From: Isoetes taiwanensis
Lineage: Eukaryota > Streptophyta > Lycopodiopsida > Isoetales > Isoetaceae
DNA length: 64,000 nucleotides
Assembly (NCBI GenBank): GCA_021234155.1
Contig: JAJEKV010000059.1
Location: 8,624,779-8,688,778, forward strand
Direction of reading: 5' to 3'
Shown: positions 11,642-23,134 of the stretch, in pieces
How positions within the stretch are numbered: position 1 is the first letter of the stretch
Layout: each line of letters begins with the position of its first letter
Notes under the pieces: model-generated
Database searches by the model: none
Told to the model about the DNA's origin: nothing
What the model saw: the letters and a program-made list of their open reading frames with translations, nothing else
Program-made: the position numbers and the translations under genes

Positions 11642-14600
11642 ATGGCTTCCAGCAGTACGCTTCAGACGTCTTCTGCTATGGCTAATAAGCAGGAAATTAT
11701 AAGGAGCCCAGCACTTATGCAAATTTTCAAGGATCTGGGCAAGGTATGTTACCAGATGGATCCCTGTCATTTCTTATTCTCAACGCTTTTTAATCACTTG
11801 AATTGCTAAACCATTTTTGCAGAAGGGAATACAAAAGCTGAATGAAAATGGCCCAATGCTCAAGGAGGTGACAAAAAGTATTTGTGATGTTGCTGGCCAG
11901 GCACCCTTAGTCGGTATTTGCGTTCAAGCTCTTGGCATGATAATAGAAACTGCAGCAGCTTATACAGAAATTGATGACAAGGCAAAGGAAGTAATAGAGT
12001 ATGCCCAATTCTTAGAAGAATCCATGAATAAAATTGCAGGTGCTGGCGGCGATGATGAATACTTGAAGGAAAATTGCCTGGCATTGCTCTGTGCAGAGGC
12101 CTATGAATTTGACAATGAGAATTCCAGGTACGTAGCTACATAATCAGATATTTACTTTCTTTGTGTGCTTAAGCAAAATAGGAAAGAGAAATAAAGCCCG
12201 TCTTATGAATCAGATCTTTGTTTCTTTGTTTAGTAGATCTGCCATTATTCAGACATTGTTTAGTAGATCTGCCATTATTCAGACAATAAAGTAAAGAATG
12301 AAATGTTTGTGGTTCAGGAAACAGAGTTGGGCAAAGTGCCTGTGTGGTTTCATGTGTGCCCAGTGTAAGGCAAAGGGGCTTGATGACCTTGCTAACCGAT
12401 TGAGTGAAATGAACAACAAACTTACTTTGCATTGTGGAGTACTAAATGTGCAGCGTGGTAAAGCTATTGCCGATGAAGTCTCCATTATTAAAAATCAGAT
12501 CCCTACATCCAGCAATGCCCCAATTGGGGATCTTGCTGTCAAGTTTAAGCCACCAGAGGAATTGCTGACATTCATAAGGAAGTCAGGAATTCGAGTCCTT
12601 GCTGTGTGTGGAATGGGGGGCATTGGAAAGACTACTTTGCTGACCACGTTATACGATCAAGAATTTCCAAAGGGAGCCAAGCAAGTTAAAGCTTTTGTAG
12701 AGGTGGGCATGCTCCCTACCAATATAAAGGAAATTCAAAGTAAGATCTTGCAGGAATTGGAAAATAAAAATGAGACATTCACAAGCACTCATCAAGGTCA
12801 AAATGCATTGCGCCATTGCTTGCAACGTTTAAAAGAAGAGGGATTTTCCATGTGTCTATGCGTAGACAATGTCTGGAAGGTAAAAGATCTAAAAGGCTTA
12901 TTGCCACAAGATGTATATCAACACCTTCCAGATTCAAGCTGTATAATGGTATCCACGCGATCCCACGAAGTAGCTAAGGAGTTTCGTGATATTTGTTGTC
13001 CACCGAATGCAAGTTCAAATGCATACAAACTTTTTGAGCCCAATTTACTAGATATCCATGAAGCAGAGCAATTGTTCATACAATGTGCAAGAATTCAAGA
13101 TAAGGATAAGGAGAAAGATTTGCTTAAAGAAATAGTCCCACTATGTGATGGTCTTCCTTTGGCAATCAATACATATGGCACTTATTTTAGAAGGCTCGAA
13201 AGGCGTAAAGAAAGCGAGTGGAGGAAAGTCAAACAACGCATTGAGAAAGCTACTGAATCCCCGTCTACTGCAGATGAGGATGATACGGTCCTCCAAACTT
13301 TAGAACCTAGTATCGCTGCTCAGACCGATGTTGTGCAAGATGCCTTCATCGATGCTGCCCTTTTTTGGCGTGGAAAACCAGTGGACATGGTTCGATGTGC
13401 ACTATATGTTGGAGATGAAGACATTTTGGAAGTTCTCCTAGACGAGTCCATTTTTTCTTCCAAGAATGACAATTTAGAATGCCATGATCATTTTTGGGCC
13501 ATTGCCCAGAAGCGTGCAAACCTTAAAGGCTGGAAATATCTGTCTACATCATCAGAGGCAAGTGCTTATCCTCTCATAGATATCTTCATTAGGGTTTTTT
13601 TGAGATTAAAAAAGGGCCTTCAAAATATGCCAACTAAGCCAAATGAAGATAAATGAACTACCAATCAGAAATCAGAGCCTGACGGGTCCAGTCAGCAAAA
13701 CTGTTATAACTAACTCACTGGATCATATTTTCTAGCATAACTATTGATAGAAAAGTCCAAATGAGCTCTCGTTTAGTGCAATAGATAGATCTCGTTGAGA
13801 TCTTTCCAATCTTAGGTGCTTTGCACATATTTTAACCACTTATGATTGTAAAAACTCCAAAAAATATGGTATTTACCATTTTTTACTATCCTACGAGGCT
13901 AAAAGATATGCAAACCACCCAAGATTGCAAAGATCTCAATGAGATCTATCTATTGCACCAAACAAGAGCTCATTTGGACTTTTCTATCAACACTTATGCT
14001 AGAAAATGTGATCTAGTGAGTTAGTTATAACTGTTTTGCTGACTGGATTATCAGTTCTGTTTTCTGATTGGTAGTTCATATAGCTTAGTCAGCAGTTCTT
14101 AGAAGGCCCTTTTATGATCTCAAAAAATCCCTAATGTTAGTTTATTTATTCACCTTTCTAATCAACTTTGTTACTTGAGTGCAGATGCTACTTTCAGAAG
14201 CAGAAGAAGTAGGAAAACTCTTTACGTCAGGCCACTTGGCAGCATCCCTTAGGACACATGAAGTAATTCGTGCAATAGAGTCTCACCAAACTTTGGAATT
14301 TCAAATTTTGCAGGATTACCTGTCCATTAAGTACTTAAGATGTTACAGTGTTCTCACTTCTGGTACGTGTAACATCTCACAAGGCAAAACACATGATCTC
14401 AAAGCTTTACATTTAGATCACAGCGTCGATCTGAGTCTTCTCCAGGTTTGAATTGCTTACATCCCTATGACAAAAAGATTGCACATGTAAAATAAAAATA
14501 ACTAACTTATCTTCAACTCTGGAACAGCATTTCCCAAACCTACAAATGATTAATGTTGGAGGCAATGATAAAAATTTTGTAGACTTTGGCAAACAAGCAA

Positions 14601-14820
14601 AATTTCAGGTACACCAACTTCCTTCCTCCTTTTTTAAAACCTTTAGCAATTTATGTTTTCTAAAGATTTATGGAGAACAAAGAAAACTTAGATATGCTTC
14701 CAGATTCTTTCGGCCACTTAATGCATCTACTACACCTTTCACTACTTAATTTCTCTCGCTTGAAAGTTCTTCCTGATTTTCATAAACCCTTAAAAGATTT
14801 AAAAAGCCTCGATCTCTCCA
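11642..14820 (+). pseudogene. NLR immune receptor (N-terminal helical domain, NB-ARC, LRR), disrupted
   Basis: The family encodes intracellular pathogen sensors. Five exons can be traced: 11642-11743, 11823-12127, 12318 to about 13591, 14185-14445 and 14528-14820. Phases agree at the joins before the MITE. Exons 1-2 give a helical N-terminal domain. Exon 3 gives NB-ARC: P-loop GMGGIGKTT (about 12610), kinase-2 LCVDNVW (about 12856), RNBS-B SSCIMVSTR, GLPLAI (about 13150) and an MHD-like CHDHFWAIAQ (about 13480). Exons 4-5 give leucine-rich repeats (LKALHLDHSVDLSLLQ, LMHLLHLSLLNFS). Damage: a 540-bp foldback MITE at 13592 brings a stop at 13654; a one-base frameshift lies near 14675; and the LRR is cut off at 14820 by GC-rich DNA. 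The exon 3/4 boundary originally probably used the GTTAGT just right of the MITE. NLR identity is certain; functional status is doubtful. Confidence 0.85.
13592..14131. mobile_element. 540-bp foldback MITE inside the NLR
   Basis: Two arms of about 240 bp form an inverted repeat around a short centre. The ends read GGGTTTTTTTGAGAT and, on the right, ATCTCAAAAAATCCC. The element is flanked by TA on both sides (13590-13591, 14132-14133), consistent with Tc1/mariner-type (Stowaway-like) integration. It carries no transposase. It interrupts the NLR coding sequence next to a splice donor. Confidence 0.85.
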
Positions 14821-16200
14821 GTGTCGCCGAGGCTCGCCCGCTTTGCCCCGACATCAGCCGCCCGCTGCCCGCCCTCCGGACCCTCGGCCTCCCGGTCGCC
14901 CGGCTTGCCCACTGCACGGCCACACCGCAAGCCCAGCCCCACCCTCCTGACCCTCCGATCTCGGTCGCCCGGCCTACTTTGCCTCGACACGCTTCGGCCT
15001 CGGGCCGCCCTCCGGACCCTCACAGGCCTTCACAGGTGCGACACGCGCCCCGCATCAACTCGCTTCCACTCCTCGACCGGCGGGTGTGCCCAGGGAAGCC
15101 TACCAATACCGACATCGCCAAATTACCGCTCAACCGGACTCGATCTCCATTTGAATATCACTGGCCTGATATGTTCTACCACCACTTCTTCGAACTTCTG
15201 GCTCTCATGTAGGCGCTTCACTACCACAATACATCGCTGTTCATTGCCACTACCGGACTTAACCTCCGAGGCGCTCTAAATTTCATCAGTCATGACGCCG
15301 TACTGATAGTTCACTGAGGGAACTCGGCCTCATGGTAGACCTTAAATTACTACTGGCCTGACATCGCCGTACTACCGCTCAACCGGACTTCGATCTCATG
15401 GTGTTTTCCACTACCGCTTCGCATACATCGGGCCACCATCACTTCCAGACTTCGATCTCGGCGCGGTGGCGAAATTAATTCGTCATTCGACATCGCCGGG
15501 CCAATACCACCGACTCGGATCTGATTTCCGTATGCCTTTTAAATTGGCCTACTGGCCTGACATATTACATCGCCAGTTCACCGGGCTCATCTGACTATTG
15601 ATCTCGACGGTGGCGTTTAAATTACCGCTCGACATCGCCGCACGATCACTACTGAGGAACTCTCGGGTCTGTGGTAAGTACCTTACCGCTTTTTATTCAC
15701 TCGATGATCACGGGCCTACCGCTCAGCTCGAACCTTTGCACTTCTAAAAATCTCCCAGCTTTTGTCAGCTCGATTTTGGCTCGCCGTCACCCCCGTGACC
15801 CTACCTAATGTCGACACGTACCAATACCTGAACTCAACCCGCTGAAGCGCTTAAGCTCGCCTCGCCTGACACAGCCGGGTGCCTGGCTTTTCCCCTCAAA
15901 CCCTCGACCTCTCCGGTTGCGCCCAGCCCCCTCGCCCATTGCCCACCCTTAATGAACTTCCACATGTTTGTTCGAGATATGACGGCTCGGTCCTCTCTTG
16001 GAGCACCAAGCTCATCCGGCGCGCCCACATGATTGGCCATGATTCAACCCCCTCCCCCCAACCCTCCGCCTTCCCCACGAGCAGCTCACCAGCGTAACCG
16101 ACATGGCGGGCCCACAACCCACTCTATAAAAGGAAGACCTCTACAGGTGTAAGCATATCACCAGACTGTCTGATCTTAGGGTTATTAGATTCTAAGCTCG
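14821..16200 (+). mobile_element. GC-rich insert, LTR-like right part
   Basis: At 14821 base composition changes abruptly from AT-rich LRR exon to GC-rich DNA. Degenerate internal repeats recur (GACATCGCC...ACCGCTCAACCGGACT...TTCGATCTC). The right end has ACTCTATAAAAGGAAG at about 16122, followed by about 100 bases that resemble the R-U5 part of a plant LTR. No reliable TG...CA ends, target duplication or primer binding site were seen, so solo-LTR status is an inference. The open frames here are compositional artefacts. Confidence 0.45.
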
Positions 16201-16234
16201 ACCCTCTACTCGCACTAAGGTGGTCAATGATTAC

Positions 16235-16358
16235 ATTCAACTTGCATATCTGGGGACTAGCTACCATTCATGGAAGTACTTGACCTCTTCGAGCATATTC
16301 AGCTTGCATATCTGGGGACTAGCTACCATTCATAGAAGTACTTGACCTCTTCGAGCAT
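16235..16358. repeat. 62-bp tandem duplication
   Basis: Two near-identical units with core GCATATCTGGGGACTAGCTA start at 16235 and 16297. Confidence 0.85.
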
Positions 16359-16359
16359 G

Positions 16360-17218
16360 TGCGCAAATCAATGGCTTATCCCTTCAATTTCACGGAGCAG
16401 GTAAAATCCAATCTAGTGCGTGCATGACATGACTGGCCTAGTATAATGCAAATCTTGACATCACAACATATACTTTTTAGTCTAATAAGGTTTAATAAGG
16501 TTCATAAGGTTTTCAACCCATACCATTCTTACTCCATGTTTTAAACTTAACCAATAAGATAGCTTTTCTAGTATAAATATCCTCCTCTCCTATAAAATAA
16601 AATATCTCTCAATTATCTGCGAGAAATAAATTTTGCATGTGGAAAAGCTTTTCTTTTTTTTCTTTCAGTACCCACATGGCTTATTAAATTTGTTTGAGAG
16701 ATACTTTGATCTCCCATGTTCTCTCTCATGAGAGACAAAAATCATCTCTGGGTAGAGATGTGTTTTGACATCTCTCATGAGAGATAATTATGGGAGATAA
16801 TAGTTTGAGATATTAATTAGATTGAGAGAAGTTGGGAGAATATGTCTCTCAGTTTCTCTCACATAAAAATCTTTCCCTCATATAAGAAAATTGCATGTGG
16901 AAAAGTTGTGCGAAAGGGAGGGGGGGGTATGTGGATTTGAAAGTTGATATTTGACTCTCATGTCCTCGCCATGTGCTACATGTCAAACTACATCATTTTG
17001 CATGTGCTTTATCTTTTGACTCTTGTAGTTATATACATATCTTTTTTAGGCATTGCATACATATCTTTTTGGGTTGTTTAGTCACATACATATTAACTCT
17101 TTTGGGTAGCTACATGCATGGTTCTCTCGGCATTCATATCTTCTTGAAGTATTTTAGTGGAGTTGTGGAACTCCTAAAGCATAAGACACGACCATAAGTC
17201 ATCAGTATTTGATCCCTT
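16360..17218. other. AT-rich spacer with GAGA palindromes
   Basis: There is no gene. TCTCTCATGAGAGA occurs at 16722-16735 and 16771-16784 among other CTCTC/GAGAG words. Confidence 0.5.
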
Positions 17219-18433
17219 ATGTCTTTTCCACCTATCCCACTGCCCCTTTCCCTCTTCCCCTTCCCTGCCTATTTCTCCTCTTCTCACCCTTTCCCTATTC
17301 CCTTTTTCCACGTTGCCCTTTTTCTCCTCCCTTTACCCCTCATTTTTTATCCTTTCCTTTCTATGTATAAGGTGGAAAAACGTGATCCAAATTCCATTTT
17401 CCCTCTCTCCATTTTCCATAGACGTTTTTCCTTCCTTTTTCCTCCCTTTTCCGCCTTTTCCCTCTTCCATGTCTTTTTTCCCTTCCTTTTTTCTACTTTT
17501 TTGTTGTGCCCCTTTTCCTCTTTTTCCCACCCTTTCCCTTTTTCACGCGCCCTTTCCCCTCTCCCTTTTTTTTCCATCACTTTTCCCTCTTTCCCTTTTT
17601 TCGTGGCCCTTTTCCCCTTACCTTTTCTCCTTTCCCTCATATGCTTTTTCCCTTCCCTTCTCTCCTCCTATTTCTTTTCCTTTTTCCTTCACTTTTTCAC
17701 TTCCCTTCTCCCCACCCTTTTCCTCTTCCCTTTTTTCTCTTCTCTTTTCCTCTTATCCCGCCCTTTTCCCTCTTTCAATTTTTTTGGTGCCCTTTTTGAT
17801 GGACTTTTTTCCTTCCATTTTCCTCCTTTCCCAACCCTTTCCCTCTTCGTTTCTTTTTTTCTTTTTCCATGCCCTTTCTCCCTTTCATTTTTCCATTCTT
17901 GCCCATTTTTTCTCACTTCCCCACCCTTTTCCTCTTTTCCCTGTGCCCTTTTCCTTTCCTCACATTTTCTTTCTTCCCCTTTTTTCCGTGCCTTTTTCCC
18001 CTTACATTTTTCCATTTTGCTCATATATTTTTTTCTCTTCTCTTCCCCCCTCCCTTTTTCTTTTCCTTTTCCCCTCCCCTTTTCTTTTTCTTTTCCCTTC
18101 CCTTTTTCACATTCCTTCTCTCCATCTTTTTCATGTTCCTCTTTTTTCCTTCCCTTTTCCACCTATCATGCTGCCCCTTTCCCTTTTCCCCTTTTTTTTG
18201 GTGCTATTTTTTCCCTCCCTTTCCTCCTTTCTTTTTTTCCAGTGCCATTTTTCCCCGCTCATTTCTCCTCTTCTCACCCTTTCGCTAATCCCTTTTTTCA
18301 ACGGGTGCCCTTTTCCTTTTCTCTTTCCCATTCCCATGCTATTTTTCCTTCTCTTTTTCCCTTCTCTCACCTTTTCCTGTTGCCTCTTTTTCCCTTCCCC
18401 TTTTCCTCCTCCCTTTTCCTTTTCTCTCCCCTT
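17219..18433. repeat. Polypyrimidine array 1 (about 1.2 kb)
   Basis: The plus strand is almost entirely C and T in runs such as CCCTTTTTCCCTTCCC, punctuated by CCATGCCC, GGTGCCC or GATGGAC words. This suggests a degenerate unit of several tens of bases. Open frames of 376-415 codons run through it in more than one frame because stops are depleted; they are not genes. Confidence 0.9.
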
Positions 18434-21400
18434 GAGAGATTAAAGCATGACCAATTATGGTGGTAAGAAATTAAGCAATAAATCTTGGCCTTTGGATGCA
18501 CCAAGATGATCTTAGTCCTTCGAATTAGGGCTTGATCCAATCTAATACGGTATAATATTATAATATAAGATATGCTTTGTCACATGTAGGTTCACCAATT
18601 TTTCACCTCCAGAATATGATAATCTATTCCATGTTGTCCACTATCCATGTAAACCACTTCTATCTCATCATTCCCAATCATTTACACCAAGTTGCCACCA
18701 TACTTCCATAGGCAACTCTATCTTGCTAATTACACACTTACTTGTCATGCAGGTTCATCAGATTTATGCTTCCATAATCATTTGCACATCATTTGGCCTA
18801 CCTACCATGCTACTTTGCTCCTATTTCTTGTGAAAACCCATGTTGCCAACCATACTTCCATATTGGCAACCATCAAGGACTCTTGAGAACTCATATGAAG
18901 ATCAAGAGGCTGGGGGACCAGCCTATCCTCTTGTGTTTGGCATGAGCTGCCACATTCTTGCAGCATAGAAGAGCCATGTACATGATTTACACCTTTGGCT
19001 ATAATCTGGATTGACACGTGTGCATGAGCTAATCAAGCAACAAGATTGAAGACATCCATTTTTGAAGACTCATAGAAGACATTTATGATGAAGAAACAAG
19101 GGAGGACATTGATTGGGCGTCATACAGGCATTGCAAGGAGGTTAGACCTCCTTTGTCAAAGTTTAGAAGACCCCTCAAGTTTTATTGTTATGTGGCTAGA
19201 TCCAAGTTATTTTGGCATGAATTCCATTTTCCAAAGCTTCTTCCACAATTCCCTAGGTTCATACATCTTGACCACTCATGAAATGCCCCTTACCCCTCAC
19301 ACCTCATGCTTCCTCTTTCCATGCGCCATTACCATTTTCCTAAGCTAAAAGTTGGCAAAGTTTTTTTTTTCTAGTCAAAACATATCACACACCCATCATT
19401 CATTCATATTCTTGAGGAAATACAAAAAAATCCATCAAATTTGGTCATTCCTAAGGTCTAAGGCCACATTCTCTCTCTAAAAACAAAGCTAGAGAGAGAG
19501 TGTGCACATTTATTGCCATACATTTTGAAAAGGCAAAATTTGCCAAGTTGATGCAAAAATTCTAATGTATATGTGCACAAGTGCCAAATGCCATGCCAAA
19601 TCATCCACATCATCATCAAGTGTATCCACATCATCACCAAAGTACATCCACCTCACCATACACGTCACCCACCACATCATAAGAAGCTTGACTAGAAAAA
19701 TCGTTTTGCCACCTTGCTTGCCACACATCAAGATCCTATTGTGCCATATCATCACTTGTTTGCCACATCACTCCCTAGCCTTGCCACATCACCAAATTAG
19801 ACCTCATTTTATACCCAAAAATCAAGATGCTCTTTTCCCAAAAAGGATTCTCTCATCTTAAAGAGAATTAAAAAGATGCTATTTGGAAAAAAAAATAAGA
19901 AGACCTAGTTATAAACTTCAAATTCCATTTCTTGAGAATCGTGCCATCTTTTCACCTATCTACCCCCTAAAAAAAAGACCTAATCACCAATTCCTTCCAA
20001 TCACTCCTTGCCATGGTGGTATCTTTGGGAACCAAACCCCCTCGTGGAAATCGCACGTATTTTTATGTGTCCGCGTGTGTTAGCTCTTATGTTGCCTAGT
20101 CTTCCATAACAAGTTTTGCGTGTGGGATATAGCTAACCCATGGTAGCCGCTAGATTGATCATTAGCTGCTTGAATCTGCCTTCCTTGCCTTAAAAAACAT
20201 GAGTTTATGAGGCACATTTGTTGAAATATTCTATTTTCTTTGTATACTTGATCATGTGCCCAAGACTTCAGTTTGGGATTGATTGAAATATTGTTGTACA
20301 ATGTCCTATTCAATCAAATCCATCCTTTTGGCAAGAGCTGCACATCCATTATAAGCTAACGATATCTAAGGAGAGGTAAAACTTGGCAAAAAGGCAAAAT
20401 TTGAGGTAAGAAAATTCTACAACTATCTCAAAAGTCAAAGTATGCGAATTACTATCTCAAGGCATTGTTGCATTACACAAAAACAAGAAAAAGTAAGCAT
20501 AGATCTGATTCGCATGGGTTTACACTAGTTTAGGCGAGATAGAATTGGATGTGCAAATAATAGACATTCCAAGTTTGAACACTAGTGCTGCACATAGAAA
20601 ATACATCTATCTATAGAAAACATTTCAAGAATACTAAAAGAAAAGGTAAAAATTCAAAAAATTTAGAAGATCAAAGTCTATGAGAATTTTTTTCTACAAA
20701 AAAACATTCCTTTGGGGCAGATTTGTACTTTTGCACAAAAGCTATAGATGCACTTCATTCAGGTTTATCAAAAAGAATAAGAGGTGTCTAAACAAAAAAA
20801 GATTACCATTTGTGCATTCTGCAAAAATTTGCTTGCTGGTTCTTGCATCATAACAGTTTTTTGCAAGAAAAACAGGTTTTCTGACCATCTGAGCATGATT
20901 TTTTGTCAAAAGAGTTGATGAACATTGCTTTGAGGTCCGGCAAAGTTGTCAGAAGGTGTCAGAGATGAAAAACGATCGCTCAAACTCGATTTGCAAAAGT
21001 TTGCATGCTGATTCTTGTATTGTGCCAGGTTTTTTTTGCAAAAAATCAAAATTTTTTAGCATATTTGCATGATTTTTTGGTAAACAGCTTGATGCACCTT
21101 GCTCACAGGTTTGTTAAAGTGAGTACAAAGTGCCAAAAGTTTGCAATCTTTCCATTTGCAAAATTCAGCTTGCTGCCAGTGGTGTTGACCAAGTTTTGGC
21201 TTAGTCAGGATTGTAAATTTGGAGCACTTCTGTATATTTTCTTGTATCAAACTTTTGAACATAGATTCTTTGCATACCAGAGCACCTTCTTGAATTGCAA
21301 TTACATTGAAACTCGAGTTTGATATAAAATGGCATAAGTTTTGCTGAGGTCTCTTTTTCTTGATTTTGGAAAGCAGTTCTAACTCAAAGTTTGAGCGTTT

Positions 21401-21700
21401 TCTTTGCAATCTTTTTGTTCAGAGTGGTTGCCTAAAACAACCTGGAGGTTTTAAATAATTAAGATTGAAGGCTTGCCAAGAATACCTTCAACAAAAAGGA
21501 AGAAGAAAAGCTTTTTTTGGCCAACCTGTGGAATATTTGGGAAGCCTAATTGTAAATATCCTAAACTGCTAAGAAACCTTGATTTCGGCAGATTAAGGAT
21601 CTCTTTCTCGCCTACAATAGTTGAATATATCATATATACATCAAGAAAATTCTTAACTGCAAAAACATAATAGGAAATTGTGTATATCAAACAAAAAAAC
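18434..21700. other. Region without a recognised gene
   Basis: Plus-strand AT-rich DNA with a CACATCATCA-rich stretch near 19600-19800. Related sub-blocks (TTTGCATGCTGATTCTTG-like) recur near 20828 and 21000. No exon is supported. Confidence 0.45.
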
Positions 21701-21715
21701 AAGAACAAGGGATAG

Positions 21716-22241
21716 TTTTGGTGATCGGACGTTCTTAAACTTAAAGGATATGTCCGCTATAAATAGACTTTATGTTTTTTTTTTGCATGATTCCGAGCTA
21801 CTATTTTTGACAAAGTTACACGAGGTTTGTAAAGAAAGCCTGAGTTTCAACAGCCTTATACATAATTCTGCATTGCATACACTTATTAAGAACTTAGAAA
21901 ACACTTTTAAACTGACTAAAGAAGACAATTTTCAATATGAAACATGGCAATTTCCAACATGAAACATGTGTTAATATGTCTTTTAAGAGCAACTCCATTA
22001 ATTAAGTTAAAATAAAGACTATCGAATTCAAATGATAAAACTTGCAACAAATAAATGACCAAGTCTTAGAATGCTTTGTACATTTTGTAAGTCCTCATAA
22101 GGTTCGCAAAAGATCATTTTTGCGTCCGGTCTTGAGGGTTGAGGGGAATTCTGTATTTGGTAGGGCTTCTTTTAGTTGGGACGAAGGTCCCAATTTAGGG
22201 TGTGTGAGGTGGACTTCTGCCGACGGAGTGGTCTCCGGTTT
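21716..22241 (+). repeat. Dispersed repeat A, copy 1
   Basis: About 525 bp, almost identical by eye to 49877-50400. It holds CTATAAATAG and open frames that look alike in both copies. At 22241 this copy meets the 5' end of the Penelope-type element, whereas the other copy continues into different DNA. Repeat A is therefore probably a separate family that the retroelement joined or entered. Confidence 0.75.
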
Positions 22242-22280
22242 ATTTTTATTTTTTTCTTTTATGTATGTATTAATCTGGTG

Positions 22281-22626
22281 TTAATAAAGGGGTAACACTT
22301 AAACATGTTGAATGCATGTAAAAGGTTGAAGCCTAAAGTAAGTGCAGGAACTTGGTGAAACCATTAAAAATCCCCTTTTTCCTTTTCTATGGATAAAATA
22401 AAATCTTGTGATTATAGGGGGAATCACCTAGGTATGCAGAATGCATGGAATAAGTTAGGCTTAAAATGGGCTTTTGAACTTATAGAAAAATTTAAAAGCC
22501 CCCTTCCTTCTTTTTCATGTGATTATAGTGGGGAATCACTATGACATGCAGAATACATGGAAAAGGGTAGGCTTAAAATTGGCTATTGAGCTTAGGGAAA
22601 CAAGTAGAAACCCCTTTTCTCTTTTT
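22281..22626 (+). repeat. Three tandem units of about 110 bp at the retroelement 5' end
   Basis: Each unit holds GTGATTATAGTGGGGAATCA-like, GCAGAATGCATGGAA-like and AGGCTTAAAATGGG-like words and ends in a C/T-rich run. The same array is present at about 30095-30440. Confidence 0.7.
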
Positions 22627-22819
22627 TTTTTTTTCCGAAGAAATACGTTAAGGAATGTTTACCTTATGTAAAGTAATAGTCTACTTTAGTTATGACAAAA
22701 TTTTAGGGTTGGTTTCCAACAAGATATATCCGATCTACCTCGATAATTTGGGTATTTGCCAGGTGGCCGAATTGAAGACCCACGATTTTCCTGGGTGCCC
22801 ACTAGACCCATCCAATCGG

Positions 22820-23134
22820 ATGGGTTACCATTCAGATGGAGTATCTGTAGAAGATAACTTAGAAGAAGAGCATTTTCCTGAAACTGATAGGGAGTGCAGC
22901 TGGTACAAAACATCTCTTGAGTTCGAGAACCTAAGCATGGATAGACGTTCTGGAGGAAGGGGCTTTGATGCTAAACGTGGATTTAGTGAAGGAAATGACG
23001 GTTATGGAGGTAAAAGAAGAGGTGGCTTTACCAAAAGACAAACCGGTTACCATGGCGGATGCTAATCTGAGAAGCGTATGTCCCCTGAGACACAGTTTGA
23101 GGAAGAAATAGACTCTGATAATGAAGATATTCAG
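22820..23134 (+). pseudogene. RGG-rich 5' exon of the retroelement (frameshifted)
   Basis: From ATG 22820 the exon encodes an acidic segment and then a Gly/Arg-rich patch (DRRSGGRGFDAKRG, GYGGKRRGGF) typical of RGG-type RNA-binding regions. In this copy small indels give a stop at 23063-23065. The exon at 30634-30951 is open to its donor. The donor CAG/GTACAC at 23134 is in phase with the ORF1 exon at 25137. It would add an RNA-binding N-terminus to ORF1. Confidence 0.6.

Noticed and set aside
14821-15279. Pro/Arg/Ala-rich ORFs
   Set aside because: They follow the high GC content of the insert, occur on both strands and contain no domain.
17219-18466. ORFs of 415 and 376 codons on the plus strand
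   Set aside because: They are Phe/Pro/Ser/Leu-only frames through a polypyrimidine array, open in several frames at once. They reflect stop-codon depletion.
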